DNA from: Bacteroidaceae bacterium
Lineage (GTDB): Bacteria; Bacteroidota; Bacteroidia; Bacteroidales; Bacteroidaceae
Direction of reading: 5' to 3'
Length of the DNA: 64,000 nucleotides
Assembly (NCBI GenBank): GCA_017619335.1
Contig: JAFZSP010000091.1
Span: forward strand, 62,001 to 126,000
Positions 18,724 through 28,187 of this stretch are shown piece by piece. Position 1 is the stretch's first letter. Each line of letters begins with the position of its first letter. The notes under the pieces are model-generated. The model was given only the letters and a program-made list of their open reading frames with translations. It did not search any database and had not been told where the DNA came from. A program made the position numbers and the translations under genes.

Positions 18724-21396
18724 ATGAAAAAAGATTTCTTTTCCTTCTGTTGCGCCTTGGCCGTGGCTGCGTCCGCTGCTGCGCAAAACAATCCTGTGAC
18801 GGCACCTGATGCCGAGCTGTTCAAACCCTACATGGAGAGCGACCTGCGCCTGCCCTCGGTGCCGCTGCTGCTGAACGACCCCTACTTCTCCTTCTGGTCG
18901 CCCTTTGACCAGCTCACCGACGGCACCACCCGCCACTGGAGCAATCAGGAGAAACCCATGGACGGCATCCTCCGCGTGGATGGCACCTGTTACCGCTTCA
19001 TGGGTTCCGGCCGCGGTTCGCTGCTGACAGCCGTGGCCCCGATGTGCGACGAGACCGACTGGGAAGGCCGCGTCAGCCACACCCGTCAGAGCGGCGACGC
19101 CTGGGCCCAGCCCTCCTACGACGATAGCAGCTGGGAAGTGCAGCAGGCCGCCTGGGGAACGCCCAATGAATATCCCCGCGTGCACAACACCTGGAAAGAC
19201 ACCAATTCCGACATCTACATCCGCCGCACCATCACCCTCACCGAGGAAGACCTGCAGCGCGACCTCTGGGTGCAGTTCTCCCACGACGACGTCTTTGAGC
19301 TCTATCTGAACGGCACGCGTGTGGTCTCCACCGGCGAGACCTGGATCCTCGGCGAGACCCACAAGCTGACCGCTGCCGAGAAAGCCGTCCTGCACGCCGG
19401 CGAGAACCTGATGGCCGCCCACTGCCACAACACCAGCGGCGGCGCCTACGTGGATTTCGGTCTCTACGAGAACACCTACCACGCTGCCGAGGGCGTGCGC
19501 ACGGCCGAGCAGACAGCAGTGGATGTGATGGCCACCAGCACCTATTACACCTTCACCTGCGGCCCCGTGGAGCTGGACCTGGTCTTCACGGCACCGATGA
19601 TCATCACCGACCTGGACCTCATCTCCACGCCCATCAACTACATCTCCTATCAGGTGCGCTCCACCGACGGTGCCGAGCACGACGTGCAGTTCTACTTCTC
19701 CACCACGCCCGCGCTGACCGTCAATGAGTTGGGACAGGCCGTGGATGTGGAGACCGTCACCGAGAACGGCACCCAGTACCTGCGCGCCGGCAGCACCGAA
19801 CAGCCCGTGCTGCGCCGCACGGGTGACCTCATCAGCATCGACTGGGGTTACCTCTACATCCCAGCCGTCAACGGCAGCGTCAGCTTCGCGCCCACCGCCA
19901 CAATGGAGAGCCATTTCGCCACCAACGGCACACTGCCCGCATGCAGCGAGAAGGTCACCGGTCAGGTGCCCGCCAACCTCACCACCCTGGCCTATTGCCA
20001 CGACTTCGGCCGCGTCCAGACCGACGCCTCCTATATGATGATCGGTTATGACGAAGTGCTGGACATCCGTTACTTCGGGAAGGACTACCCAGGCTATTGG
20101 GCACGCGACGGCAAGACCATCTTCCAGGCCTTCGATGAGTTCCGCGAGAACTATGACCGCAACATGAGCCTCGCCCGCCAGCAGGACAAGACCATCTATG
20201 ACGACGCCCTAGCTGTGGCCAACAAGCAGTATGCCGAGCTCCTCTCCGGCGCCTATCGCCACGTGCTGGCTGCCCACAAGCTGTTCCAGGACCAGGACGG
20301 CAACCTGCTGTTCTTCTCCAAGGAGAACAACTCCAACGGCTGCGTGAACACCGTGGACCTTACCTATCCCTCGGCTCCCCTCTTCCTCATCTATAACACC
20401 GACCTCCAGAAAGGCATGATGACCAGCATCTTCGAGTACAGCCGCAGCGGCCGCTGGACCAAGCCTTTCGCCGCCCACGACCTGGGCACCTATCCCCATG
20501 CCAACGGCCAGGTCTATGGCGGTGATATGCCATTGGAAGAGTCGGGCAACATGCTCACCTTGGCCGCGATGATTGCCCGTTTGGACGGCAATATCGACTG
20601 GATAGACCAGTACTGGAGCATCTGCACACAGTGGGCACGCTACCTCGTCCAGAACGGACAGGATCCCGCCGAGCAGCTCTGCACCGATGACTTCGCAGGT
20701 CACTGGGCACACAATGCCAACCTCTCTGTGAAAGCCATCATGGGCATCGCTTCCTACGCCGAGATCGCCCGCATGAAAGGCCGCCAGAGCACCTACGAGA
20801 GCTATATGAAGACCGCCCGTGAGATGGCCGCCAAGTGGATGGAGGATGCCGACGACGGCTCCCACTACCGTCTGGCCTTCGACCGCCCCGACACGTGGAG
20901 TCAGAAGTACAACCTCGTCTGGGACAAGCTCTGGGGCTGGGACCTCTTCCCCGGCGTGGCAGAGAAGGAGATCAGCTATTACCTCACCCGCCAGAAGACC
21001 TACGGTCTGCCCCTTGACAGCCGCAGCTCCTACACCAAGAGTGACTGGATCATGTGGACGGCGTCCATGGCGCCCAACGCCCGCCGCTTCCAGAACTTCG
21101 CCAACTTCGTGTGGAAGTGGGCCAATGAGACCACCACACGCTGGCCCCTGAGTGACTGGTACTACACCGACAGCCCCACGGCCGTGGGCTTCCGTGCCCG
21201 CAGCGTCATCGGCGGATTCTGGATGAAGATTCTCATGGACCGTTGCACGGCCGACGACCCCACAGGAATCCAACAGACCATTCACCATGAACCCTTCACC
21301 ATGAACCAAATGTACGACATCAGCGGCCGTCCCGTCTCCGCCCCCGTGACCAGCGGCCTCTACATCGTCGGCGGCAGAAAGCTCTTGGTGAAGTAA
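18724..21396 (+). CDS. Glutaminase-A-like secreted protein (DUF4964/5127/4965/1793 architecture) with T9SS tail
   Basis: 890 residues with signal peptide MKKDFFSFCCALAVAASAAAQ. The N-terminal part ('PSVPLLLNDPYFSFWSPFDQLTDGTTRHWSN') matches the start of the fungal and bacterial glutaminase A family. A galactose-binding/beta-sandwich segment is inserted at ~95-215 ('WAQPSYDDSSWEV...DIYIRRTI'). The C-terminal alpha/alpha-barrel-like part contains 'LGTYPHANGQVYGGDMPLEESGNML' in pieces typical of the family. The tail 'MYDISGRPVSAP...GLYIVGGRKLLVK' is a T9SS-type sorting domain. Enzymatic glutaminase activity is by family only; many bacterial members are uncharacterised. It lies 32 bp after the CotH gene and is probably co-transcribed. 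Confidence 0.85.
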   Translation: MKKDFFSFCCALAVAASAAAQNNPVTAPDAELFKPYMESDLRLPSVPLLLNDPYFSFWSPFDQLTDGTTRHWSNQEKPMDGILRVDGTCYRFMGSGRGSLLTAVAPMCDETDWEGRVSHTRQSGDAWAQPSYDDSSWEVQQAAWGTPNEYPRVHNTWKDTNSDIYIRRTITLTEEDLQRDLWVQFSHDDVFELYLNGTRVVSTGETWILGETHKLTAAEKAVLHAGENLMAAHCHNTSGGAYVDFGLYENTYHAAEGVRTAEQTAVDVMATSTYYTFTCGPVELDLVFTAPMIITDLDLISTPINYISYQVRSTDGAEHDVQFYFSTTPALTVNELGQAVDVETVTENGTQYLRAGSTEQPVLRRTGDLISIDWGYLYIPAVNGSVSFAPTATMESHFATNGTLPACSEKVTGQVPANLTTLAYCHDFGRVQTDASYMMIGYDEVLDIRYFGKDYPGYWARDGKTIFQAFDEFRENYDRNMSLARQQDKTIYDDALAVANKQYAELLSGAYRHVLAAHKLFQDQDGNLLFFSKENNSNGCVNTVDLTYPSAPLFLIYNTDLQKGMMTSIFEYSRSGRWTKPFAAHDLGTYPHANGQVYGGDMPLEESGNMLTLAAMIARLDGNIDWIDQYWSICTQWARYLVQNGQDPAEQLCTDDFAGHWAHNANLSVKAIMGIASYAEIARMKGRQSTYESYMKTAREMAAKWMEDADDGSHYRLAFDRPDTWSQKYNLVWDKLWGWDLFPGVAEKEISYYLTRQKTYGLPLDSRSSYTKSDWIMWTASMAPNARRFQNFANFVWKWANETTTRWPLSDWYYTDSPTAVGFRARSVIGGFWMKILMDRCTADDPTGIQQTIHHEPFTMNQMYDISGRPVSAPVTSGLYIVGGRKLLVK

Positions 21397-21409
21397 GCTT
21401 CATGGTATT

Positions 21410-22822
21410 TTATTCCCAGCAGGGGAGGTCGTCGGCAATCTCGGGCATTTGGCTGCGGTGGAAGGTGGGCTCTGTGATGCCTCGGCGTTTCTGCTGGCGG
21501 TAGTCATCGAGGAGGCGGAAGGCATACTTGCCCAAGGAGACGATGGCCACGAGGTTGCAGGCAGTCAGCAACGCCATGCAAAGGTCGCCGAGATTCCAGA
21601 CAAGGTCCAGACTGACCCAGGCTCCGAACATCACCATCACACCTGCCGAGAAAATGCGGTAGATGGTGAGGGGGAAAGAGTTTAGAGGGGAGTGTCGCAG
21701 GAGGAAGAGGATATTTGCCTCTCCGTAATAGTAGTTTCCGATGATGCTGGAGAAGGCGAAGAGGAAGATGGCGATGGCGATGAAGATGGGCCCGAAGGAG
21801 CCTACCTCTGCACTCAGGGCAGCCTGTGTGAGGGTGATGCCGTTGAGTTCCGGCACCTCATACAGCCCGCTGATGAGGATGATGAAAGCCGTGCAGGAAC
21901 AGACCAGCAGCGTGTCGGTGAAGACGCCCAGCGCCTGGATGAGTCCCTGCTTGACGGGGTGGGACACAGTGGCGGTGGCGGCCACGTTGGGGGCACTGCC
22001 CTCCCCTGCCTCATTGCTGAACAGGCCCCGTTTCACGCCATTCATCATGGCAGCCCCCAGTGCGCCGCCCAGCGTCTGCTCCAGTCCGAAAGCGCTGGCA
22101 ACGATGACCCGCAGCACGTGTGGCACCAGATGGATGTTCATCAGCACGATGACCACCGCCAGCAGGAAATAGCCTATGGCCATCAGTGGCACCAGCACCG
22201 CGCTGACGCGGGCGATGCGATGGATGCCGCCGAAGACGATGAACAGCGCCACCACGGCCGTCACGCCGCCCACCGCCATCGGCTCCCAGCCGAAGGCCTG
22301 CTGCATGGCGCCGCAGATGGTGTTGCTCTGTATGGAGTTGTAGGAGAGTCCGAAGGTGATGGTCATCAGGACGGCAAACAGGCTGGCCATCCACGGGCGG
22401 TGCAAGCCATGCAGGATGTAATAGGCCGGTCCCCCGATGAACGACGCCCGGTGCCGCTGCTTGAACAGCTGTCCCAGGGTGGATTCCACGAAAGCGGTGG
22501 CCGCTCCCAGGAGCGCTATCATCCACATCCAGAACACGGCGCCGGGCCCGCCCACAGCGATGGCCGTGGCCACGCCAGCCAGGTTTCCCGTGCCCACACG
22601 CGTGGCCACCGAGACGGCAAAGGCCTGAAAGGAAGAGATATGCTTATGGTGGTGATTGCCTGCCGGCACCGCAGCGTCCGTGAGCAGGCGCAGCATCTCG
22701 CCAACCATCCGGAACTGCACGCCGCGCGTCTTCCAGGTGAACCACAGGCCGCAAGCCACCAGCGCGCCCATCAGCAGGTAGCCCCACAGGGCGTCGTTGA
22801 GCAGGGTGATCACGTCATTCAT
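21410..22822 (-). CDS. Sodium/alanine symporter (AGCS family)
   Basis: 470 residues from ATG 22822 (MNDVITLLNDALWGYLLM). An upstream start at 22924 would lie before the promoter, so the shorter start is chosen. About 10-11 hydrophobic segments are visible. Family motifs include 'VATRVGTGNLAGVATAIAVGGPGAVFWMW' in pieces and 'GLFSNEAGEGSAPNVAATA'. AGCS proteins import alanine or glycine with Na+. The gene converges on the glutaminase-like gene (14-bp gap) and is divergent from the 23044 gene. Confidence 0.93.
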   Translation of the reverse strand: MNDVITLLNDALWGYLLMGALVACGLWFTWKTRGVQFRMVGEMLRLLTDAAVPAGNHHHKHISSFQAFAVSVATRVGTGNLAGVATAIAVGGPGAVFWMWMIALLGAATAFVESTLGQLFKQRHRASFIGGPAYYILHGLHRPWMASLFAVLMTITFGLSYNSIQSNTICGAMQQAFGWEPMAVGGVTAVVALFIVFGGIHRIARVSAVLVPLMAIGYFLLAVVIVLMNIHLVPHVLRVIVASAFGLEQTLGGALGAAMMNGVKRGLFSNEAGEGSAPNVAATATVSHPVKQGLIQALGVFTDTLLVCSCTAFIILISGLYEVPELNGITLTQAALSAEVGSFGPIFIAIAIFLFAFSSIIGNYYYGEANILFLLRHSPLNSFPLTIYRIFSAGVMVMFGAWVSLDLVWNLGDLCMALLTACNLVAIVSLGKYAFRLLDDYRQQKRRGITEPTFHRSQMPEIADDLPCWE

Positions 22823-22860
22823 GAGCGATATTCTTGTAGCATTGATGTAGAAATCGTGTG

Positions 22861-22892
22861 CAAAGATAGCTAAAACCCTCCCAATGCACCAA
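22861..22892 (-). promoter_or_regulatory. Promoter of the alanine symporter gene
   Basis: Minus strand TTG (22892-22890), 21-nt spacer, TATCTTTG (22868-22861), about 39 bp before the ATG at 22822. It supports the shorter start. Confidence 0.65.
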
Positions 22893-22929
22893 CTTTTGAG
22901 CGGAAAAAGTGACTTTTTCTCCATTTTTC

Positions 22930-22960
22930 TTTGTCAGTTCCCGCAGAATCCTTATTTTTG
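22930..22960 (+). promoter_or_regulatory. Promoter of the LRR/cohesin/dockerin operon
   Basis: TTTG (22930-22933), 19-nt spacer, TATTTTTG (22953-22960), about 83 bp before the ATG at 23044. It is divergent from the symporter promoter. Confidence 0.7.
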
Positions 22961-23043
22961 CCACGAAATTGTGGACTTTCCACATAAAAAGCGTCCGAAT
23001 AAGGAACAAAAGTGGCTAAAAAATATCCTAAAGTATAACAACA

Positions 23044-26000
23044 ATGAAACCAAGACCATTACTATTATTCTTGCTTGCCCTCTTGGGCAGCATAACGGCA
23101 CAGGCCGCTGACGTCACCGACCTCTCCCAGCTGAACAACAGACGGCTCTATGCCTTCAAGGATTCCCATGGGACTTTGCGGGTGAATGGTGACATAGTGG
23201 AGAACTCTGGCATCATGTTGGATTCCAATCACATGGGACTGGTGACCAATGTCAACCAACTCAGCAGCCCCTTCACAGAACTGACAGAAGGAAGTCTGGA
23301 AGCTCTCCTGGACAATAATCCGGAAACCTTCTGGCACTCTGTGTGGACGGGTGGAGATGTGGCAGCGCACACCCACTATCTGCAAGTGGAGTTGACCGCT
23401 CCTGTGACAGAGAACATTTACATGCAGGTTACCCGCCGTCGTACCGAAAACAACCACATCACTCAGTGGGGTGTGTTTGGCAGCAACAGTCCCACGGCAG
23501 CAGATGATGCATGGATGGAGTTGGCTTCCATCAGTATGCCATACGGCAACCAATATGAAACATGCATTTCTGCGCCCTTCGACACAAAAGGATACAAGTA
23601 CTTGCGCTTCTATATTGACGATACATCAGGTGAAGATAAGGCTTCCACCCATGGTTTCGGTCACATGAGTGAGTTCCGCCTTTTCAAGGCCAGTGAACTC
23701 CCTTCTGATGCTGGTTTAGAAAACGACAAGAACAGCCAGTTCGCCATCTTGACTATCAATGGCAAATACTATATCTACAGCCCTGTAAAGAAAGCTTTCT
23801 GGCTGGTAAATGGCTATTTCCTTGATGGCTTTGGTTCTCCTGTGACTTTCAGTGACGAGAATGCTTCCGGGGAATACCTTTGGACACCATTAATGCCCTT
23901 TGGCGATAATTTGGTTAGTTTCAACCCATCGAAAGAGCCTTGTCGAATTATCCCTGTTGGGAACTTTGACCCCACGGAGGCGCTGGCTGCCTTCACAGAG
24001 AATGTGGATTTGGGCTTGACTGATGGCTACTACCGCCTTCGCTCTTTGTTCGGTGGCAGTAATAACCGTTATGCTTACGGCGAAAAAGACAGCGAGGGCA
24101 TCATTCACGGCATGTGGAGCACAATGGAGAATCCAGCCTCAAACGTTTCCACCTTGTGGAAACTGACAAACCGCAACGGCTATTATGACCTACAGAATGC
24201 GTACACCCAAGGCCGCTTCACTTCAATTAACTACAGTGAGTTGAGTCCAGAAAGCGAAAGCCTGTTGGCCTTTGACCGCGTGGCAAGTTTGGACAATGGA
24301 CAGCCTATCTTGAATATTCGCTTGGCTTCGTTGGAAATGGCCAATTTCAATTATCTACATGCCGGAAATTGGGATAAAACCAGTGGCACTCTTACGAGCT
24401 GGTACAACACAGGTGCTTGGGGCGCTTCTGAGTGGATCCTTGACCCTGTCAGTGCCGAAGAAGCCAACGCCATCCTCAGCCTTGAAGTGGGCAAGACCTT
24501 TACCGCTGCCGTGCCTTGCGGCAACGGAACAGCCAACCTCACTTTCAAAGTCACAAACCTCCAACCCTTGGAGGTGGAAATCACAGCTTCTCCTGAGAAT
24601 ATTGCTGGCGCGCTGAACATTCCTGCTACTGTGCAGAATGAAGGTGGGATTGAGTTTGCGGTGAAAAGTATAGGAAACTATGCATTTCAAGACAGAGACA
24701 ACTTGACTTCAGTTACCATCTCAGAAGGGGTAAATACTATTGGCTATTGGGCATTCCAACTTTGTGATAATTTAGAGACTGTTGTACTGCCCGAAAGCAT
24801 AACAGATATTTTCGGTGCTGCTTTTGGCGATTGTTCAAGGCTCTCCTCCATTCACCTGCCTTCACAAATAACCACGATTTATACATATACATTCGCAGGC
24901 TGTCGCAACCTTTCGTCCATAAATATTCCTGATGGTGTACAGACAATTCTTGAATTTGCGTTCAACAATTGCAGCAGTCTGAAATCTATCACCCTTCCTG
25001 AAGGTTTGACAACGATTAATCATGAGGCATTCCGTGGCTCTGGCCTAGAATCAATCACGTTCCCATCAACACTAACATACGTAGGAACAGCCGCTTTCAG
25101 GGATTGCAAAGGACTTAAGACGATTGACTTTAACGGCAGTTCTGCTGAGTTAGATGCAGAGTCTTTCATCGGTGTGGCTATCGAGGAGTTGACGATTCCG
25201 GCAAACATCCAGCTGAATGGTTGGACTGTCTTTGGTTGGTGTGAACAACTGAAAACGCTGACTGTAAAGACTAACACCTTAGGAAACAATGACATCTTTA
25301 AGTGCTGTACAAGTCTGGAAACCGTAGAAGTGCCTTCATTGAGTGTGATAGGTGTCAATTTCTTCGAACAGTGTACCAGTCTGAAGACTGTCACAATCCT
25401 AAGCATTGCAGAGGACTACGAAGTAACAGACAAAAACTTTGCCAAGATATTCAGGGATGTTTCACCCGATCAGGTTCAGTTCATTGTACCTGACGGCACA
25501 GCAGAGAAATTGCTGCGTGCAGGTTACATGCACCTTTCCGACAAGAGTGGCCTACCGCTTGTGCGTGAAGAATTTGAGGCAGAGGTCAGTCGCATACAGG
25601 CAATGGCTGCTGCCCTTACTGGAGGAAATAAAGCTGTATTGAACAGATCCATTAGCAGCGCACGCACCGCCGTGAATGCAGCAGAAGACTACGCCACGGT
25701 TTATGCACAGATTGCAGCGGTCAAAGATGCAGCCAAGACCTTCCTGTCAACCACCACACAGACTAAGGGCTTCGACATAACAGCTGCTTACATCACGAAT
25801 CCAGACTTCGACCGTTTCCAGATTGGATGGATTGTTCCCGGAGGAGACGACCACAGAGGCTGGCAAGCGATGTCTCGCGGAAATGGCGGTGTCACCATAG
25901 ACAACTTCGTTGAAGCGTGGCGTAATGGAATTGTCATTGACGATGGCCAAATAGCTCAGACAATCAAGAACTTGCCTGCTGGCATTTACCGCCTCGAATG

Positions 26001-28134
26001 TGATGCCACGGCAGCCTGGACGAATGACGAGAATGTGGAGGCAAAAGGAATCCAACTCTTTGCCGGAAGCAATAGAAAGGCCATTGCCACAGTTGGCTAC
26101 GAGCCTCAACACTTCTCTCTGTCCTTCGAAAATACGACGGCAGGGGATGTTACCATCGGCATACGCATCAATGAGACCAATGCCAACTGGGTGGCAATGG
26201 ACAACGTTCGTCTTTATTACGAGGGCGAGGTCGCTGCCATCCCTCAAGGTGCTGACCTTGTGAGCGATCCTGACGCGCGTGTATATTTATATAATGTAGA
26301 GACAGGCAAATACCTGAGTGCAGGACACTCATGGAGAACTCATGCCATACTGGATGAAACAGGTCTGCCCGTTCGCCTGACACAAGATGCACAGACGGGC
26401 CTCTGGCAGGTCTATTTCTGGGAAGGAAGCCAATTAGACCGACTGCTGTTCAAGGTATATTCTGATTATCCTGAAGATGAGGTCTGTGTAGATTACAACC
26501 ATGACTATGACAAAGCCGATGAGAATCTCACATGGTGGAGCTTTACTAAAACCGGAGATGGCAGCTACGTCATCCAGAATAAGACGAATCTTGGCACAGA
26601 CAAATGGTTGGGGAACGTGCCCACTCGTCAGGACTATCAAAACGGTTACAGTGGCATCAGCTACACAGACGTCATTTGTACTGCCTCACAAAATGACAAC
26701 AGCCACTGGCTGATCTTCACGAAGGACGACTGTGACCTGATTGCTGCCAAGTACCGTCTGATGAGCGCAATCCTGCGAATGGAAGAATCGGAGACGGTCA
26801 ACGAAGATTTGTTGACCACCGCGCAAGGTATTTATGACGATGACAATGTTACCACAGAAGAAGTCATTGCTGTCACCACCCTTCTTAATTCTCAAATGGG
26901 TATGCCAAAGAAGGATCAGCCTGTGGAGATGACAGCCCTCATCATTAACCCGCGCTTCGAGGACAATACCACAGAAGGCTGGACGGGTGCTACCGTCGTG
27001 GGCGGTCGCGCTGATGCCACCAGCAACCACGAGCAGGAGTTCTACGAGAAGAACTTCAATATGTACCAGACCATCACGGGTGTGCCCAATGGTCTCTACC
27101 GCGTGAAGTTCAAGGCCTTCCATCGCCCAGGTTCCTGTGAGGATGTTTATGAGGACTATATGTCAGGAAGCGATAAATCCTCTGCCATCTTCTATGCCAA
27201 CAATGTCCAGAAGGCCCTGAAGAACTGGGCTACGGAATCTGGCAATGCAGATTTGGGTGATTGGGAGCAGTATGGCGAATATTATCCCAACTCCATGGAA
27301 GCCGCCCGCAGACATTTCGATGCCGGACACTATGCAGACTACCTGGATGTGGAAGTGACAGACAATGTGCTGACCATCGGTTTCCGCAACACACAGGAGA
27401 TGACAGTATGTCAGTGGGTGGTCTTCAGTGACTTGGAATTGTACATCCTGGAAAATGCCGATCAGCAGAACAACAAGCTGACCATCGCCGATATGAAGTG
27501 CGTGCAGGGCGGACAGGCTACCTTGGCGGTCAACCTGAAGAACGCCGATGCCATCAGCGCCTTCCAGTTCGACCTGAAATTGCCCGAAGGCATCCACGTG
27601 GCCACCAATACCAGCGGAAAGCTGCAAGCATCGCTCACCAATCGCAAGATTGACCACTCGTTCAGCAGCAGACAATTGGACGCCAATACCTATGCGTTCA
27701 CCGCATTGTCCCTGTCCTCCAGCGACTTCCGTGGGAACGACGGTGCTGTGGTCAACATTACGCTGACGGCAGATGAGGACAAGGCCTTGGGCGAGTTCGC
27801 CATCCTGTTGAAGAACATAGAACTGACAAAGCCCAACGGACTGAACGTGCTTCCCTTCGACGTCACAGCCAAGCTGACCATCAGTAATCTGACCAACGGA
27901 GACGTGAACGGTGACGGCCGAGTGAGTATCACAGATGCTGTCTATATTGTCAACTACGTCCTCCGGCAGCCTGCTTCCGACTTCCACGCAGAAGCTGCAG
28001 ACCTCAACGGCGATGGCAAAATCACCATCACGGATGCCGTGCAGATTGTCAACATCATCCTCAGTCAGGGACGCAGCGTGAAGGCCAGCGAACTGCCTGC
28101 CGATTGGCAGAAGAAAGAGATGATGGAAGATTGA
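23044..28134 (+). CDS. Giant secreted LRR protein with discoidin-like, cohesin-like and dockerin domains
   Basis: 1,696 residues with signal peptide MKPRPLLLFLLALLGSITAQAA. Domains: F5/8 type C (discoidin)-like at ~75-215 ('TFWHSVW...HYLQVEL'); a lectin-like region at ~230-490; BspA-type LRRs at ~530-830 ('IGYWAFQLCDNLETVVLPES'); two galactose-binding-like modules (~905-1055, ~1300-1475); a cohesin-like domain (~1480-1615, 'ISAFQFDLKLPEGI'). The end is a type I dockerin-like pair of calcium loops, 'DVNGDGRVSITD' (~1620) and 'DLNGDGKITITD' (~1656), each followed by 'AV.IVN.(V/I)L'. A cohesin and dockerin in one chain is unusual. It is co-transcribed with the next gene (53-bp gap), which has a related cohesin-like domain. 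Function as a surface or secreted scaffold/adhesin is inferred. Confidence 0.85.
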   Translation: MKPRPLLLFLLALLGSITAQAADVTDLSQLNNRRLYAFKDSHGTLRVNGDIVENSGIMLDSNHMGLVTNVNQLSSPFTELTEGSLEALLDNNPETFWHSVWTGGDVAAHTHYLQVELTAPVTENIYMQVTRRRTENNHITQWGVFGSNSPTAADDAWMELASISMPYGNQYETCISAPFDTKGYKYLRFYIDDTSGEDKASTHGFGHMSEFRLFKASELPSDAGLENDKNSQFAILTINGKYYIYSPVKKAFWLVNGYFLDGFGSPVTFSDENASGEYLWTPLMPFGDNLVSFNPSKEPCRIIPVGNFDPTEALAAFTENVDLGLTDGYYRLRSLFGGSNNRYAYGEKDSEGIIHGMWSTMENPASNVSTLWKLTNRNGYYDLQNAYTQGRFTSINYSELSPESESLLAFDRVASLDNGQPILNIRLASLEMANFNYLHAGNWDKTSGTLTSWYNTGAWGASEWILDPVSAEEANAILSLEVGKTFTAAVPCGNGTANLTFKVTNLQPLEVEITASPENIAGALNIPATVQNEGGIEFAVKSIGNYAFQDRDNLTSVTISEGVNTIGYWAFQLCDNLETVVLPESITDIFGAAFGDCSRLSSIHLPSQITTIYTYTFAGCRNLSSINIPDGVQTILEFAFNNCSSLKSITLPEGLTTINHEAFRGSGLESITFPSTLTYVGTAAFRDCKGLKTIDFNGSSAELDAESFIGVAIEELTIPANIQLNGWTVFGWCEQLKTLTVKTNTLGNNDIFKCCTSLETVEVPSLSVIGVNFFEQCTSLKTVTILSIAEDYEVTDKNFAKIFRDVSPDQVQFIVPDGTAEKLLRAGYMHLSDKSGLPLVREEFEAEVSRIQAMAAALTGGNKAVLNRSISSARTAVNAAEDYATVYAQIAAVKDAAKTFLSTTTQTKGFDITAAYITNPDFDRFQIGWIVPGGDDHRGWQAMSRGNGGVTIDNFVEAWRNGIVIDDGQIAQTIKNLPAGIYRLECDATAAWTNDENVEAKGIQLFAGSNRKAIATVGYEPQHFSLSFENTTAGDVTIGIRINETNANWVAMDNVRLYYEGEVAAIPQGADLVSDPDARVYLYNVETGKYLSAGHSWRTHAILDETGLPVRLTQDAQTGLWQVYFWEGSQLDRLLFKVYSDYPEDEVCVDYNHDYDKADENLTWWSFTKTGDGSYVIQNKTNLGTDKWLGNVPTRQDYQNGYSGISYTDVICTASQNDNSHWLIFTKDDCDLIAAKYRLMSAILRMEESETVNEDLLTTAQGIYDDDNVTTEEVIAVTTLLNSQMGMPKKDQPVEMTALIINPRFEDNTTEGWTGATVVGGRADATSNHEQEFYEKNFNMYQTITGVPNGLYRVKFKAFHRPGSCEDVYEDYMSGSDKSSAIFYANNVQKALKNWATESGNADLGDWEQYGEYYPNSMEAARRHFDAGHYADYLDVEVTDNVLTIGFRNTQEMTVCQWVVFSDLELYILENADQQNNKLTIADMKCVQGGQATLAVNLKNADAISAFQFDLKLPEGIHVATNTSGKLQASLTNRKIDHSFSSRQLDANTYAFTALSLSSSDFRGNDGAVVNITLTADEDKALGEFAILLKNIELTKPNGLNVLPFDVTAKLTISNLTNGDVNGDGRVSITDAVYIVNYVLRQPASDFHAEAADLNGDGKITITDAVQIVNIILSQGRSVKASELPADWQKKEMMED
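27901..28076 (+). other. Dockerin-type calcium-binding duplicated segment
   Basis: It encodes two EF-hand-like loops, D-V-N-G-D-G-R...D and D-L-N-G-D-G-K...D, spaced 36 residues apart, each followed by a short hydrophobic helix. This is the dockerin I signature, including both acidic positions at loop ends. Confidence 0.8.
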
Positions 28135-28187
28135 TGAATACAAAAGAGACTTACAAAAGAACAATAACAAATAAATAAATTACGACT

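Noticed and set aside
17585..18805. 406-codon frame on the minus strand opposite the CotH gene
   Set aside because: It is a GC3-driven shadow; the plus strand has recognised lamin-tail and CotH domains and the minus product has no motifs.
18703..20001. 432-codon minus-strand frame opposite the glutaminase-like gene
   Set aside because: Low-complexity Gly/Val/His product with no signal or domain; a shadow of the real plus-strand gene.
21692..22873. 393-codon plus-strand frame opposite the alanine symporter
   Set aside because: The minus strand encodes a clear AGCS symporter; the plus product is hydrophilic low complexity.
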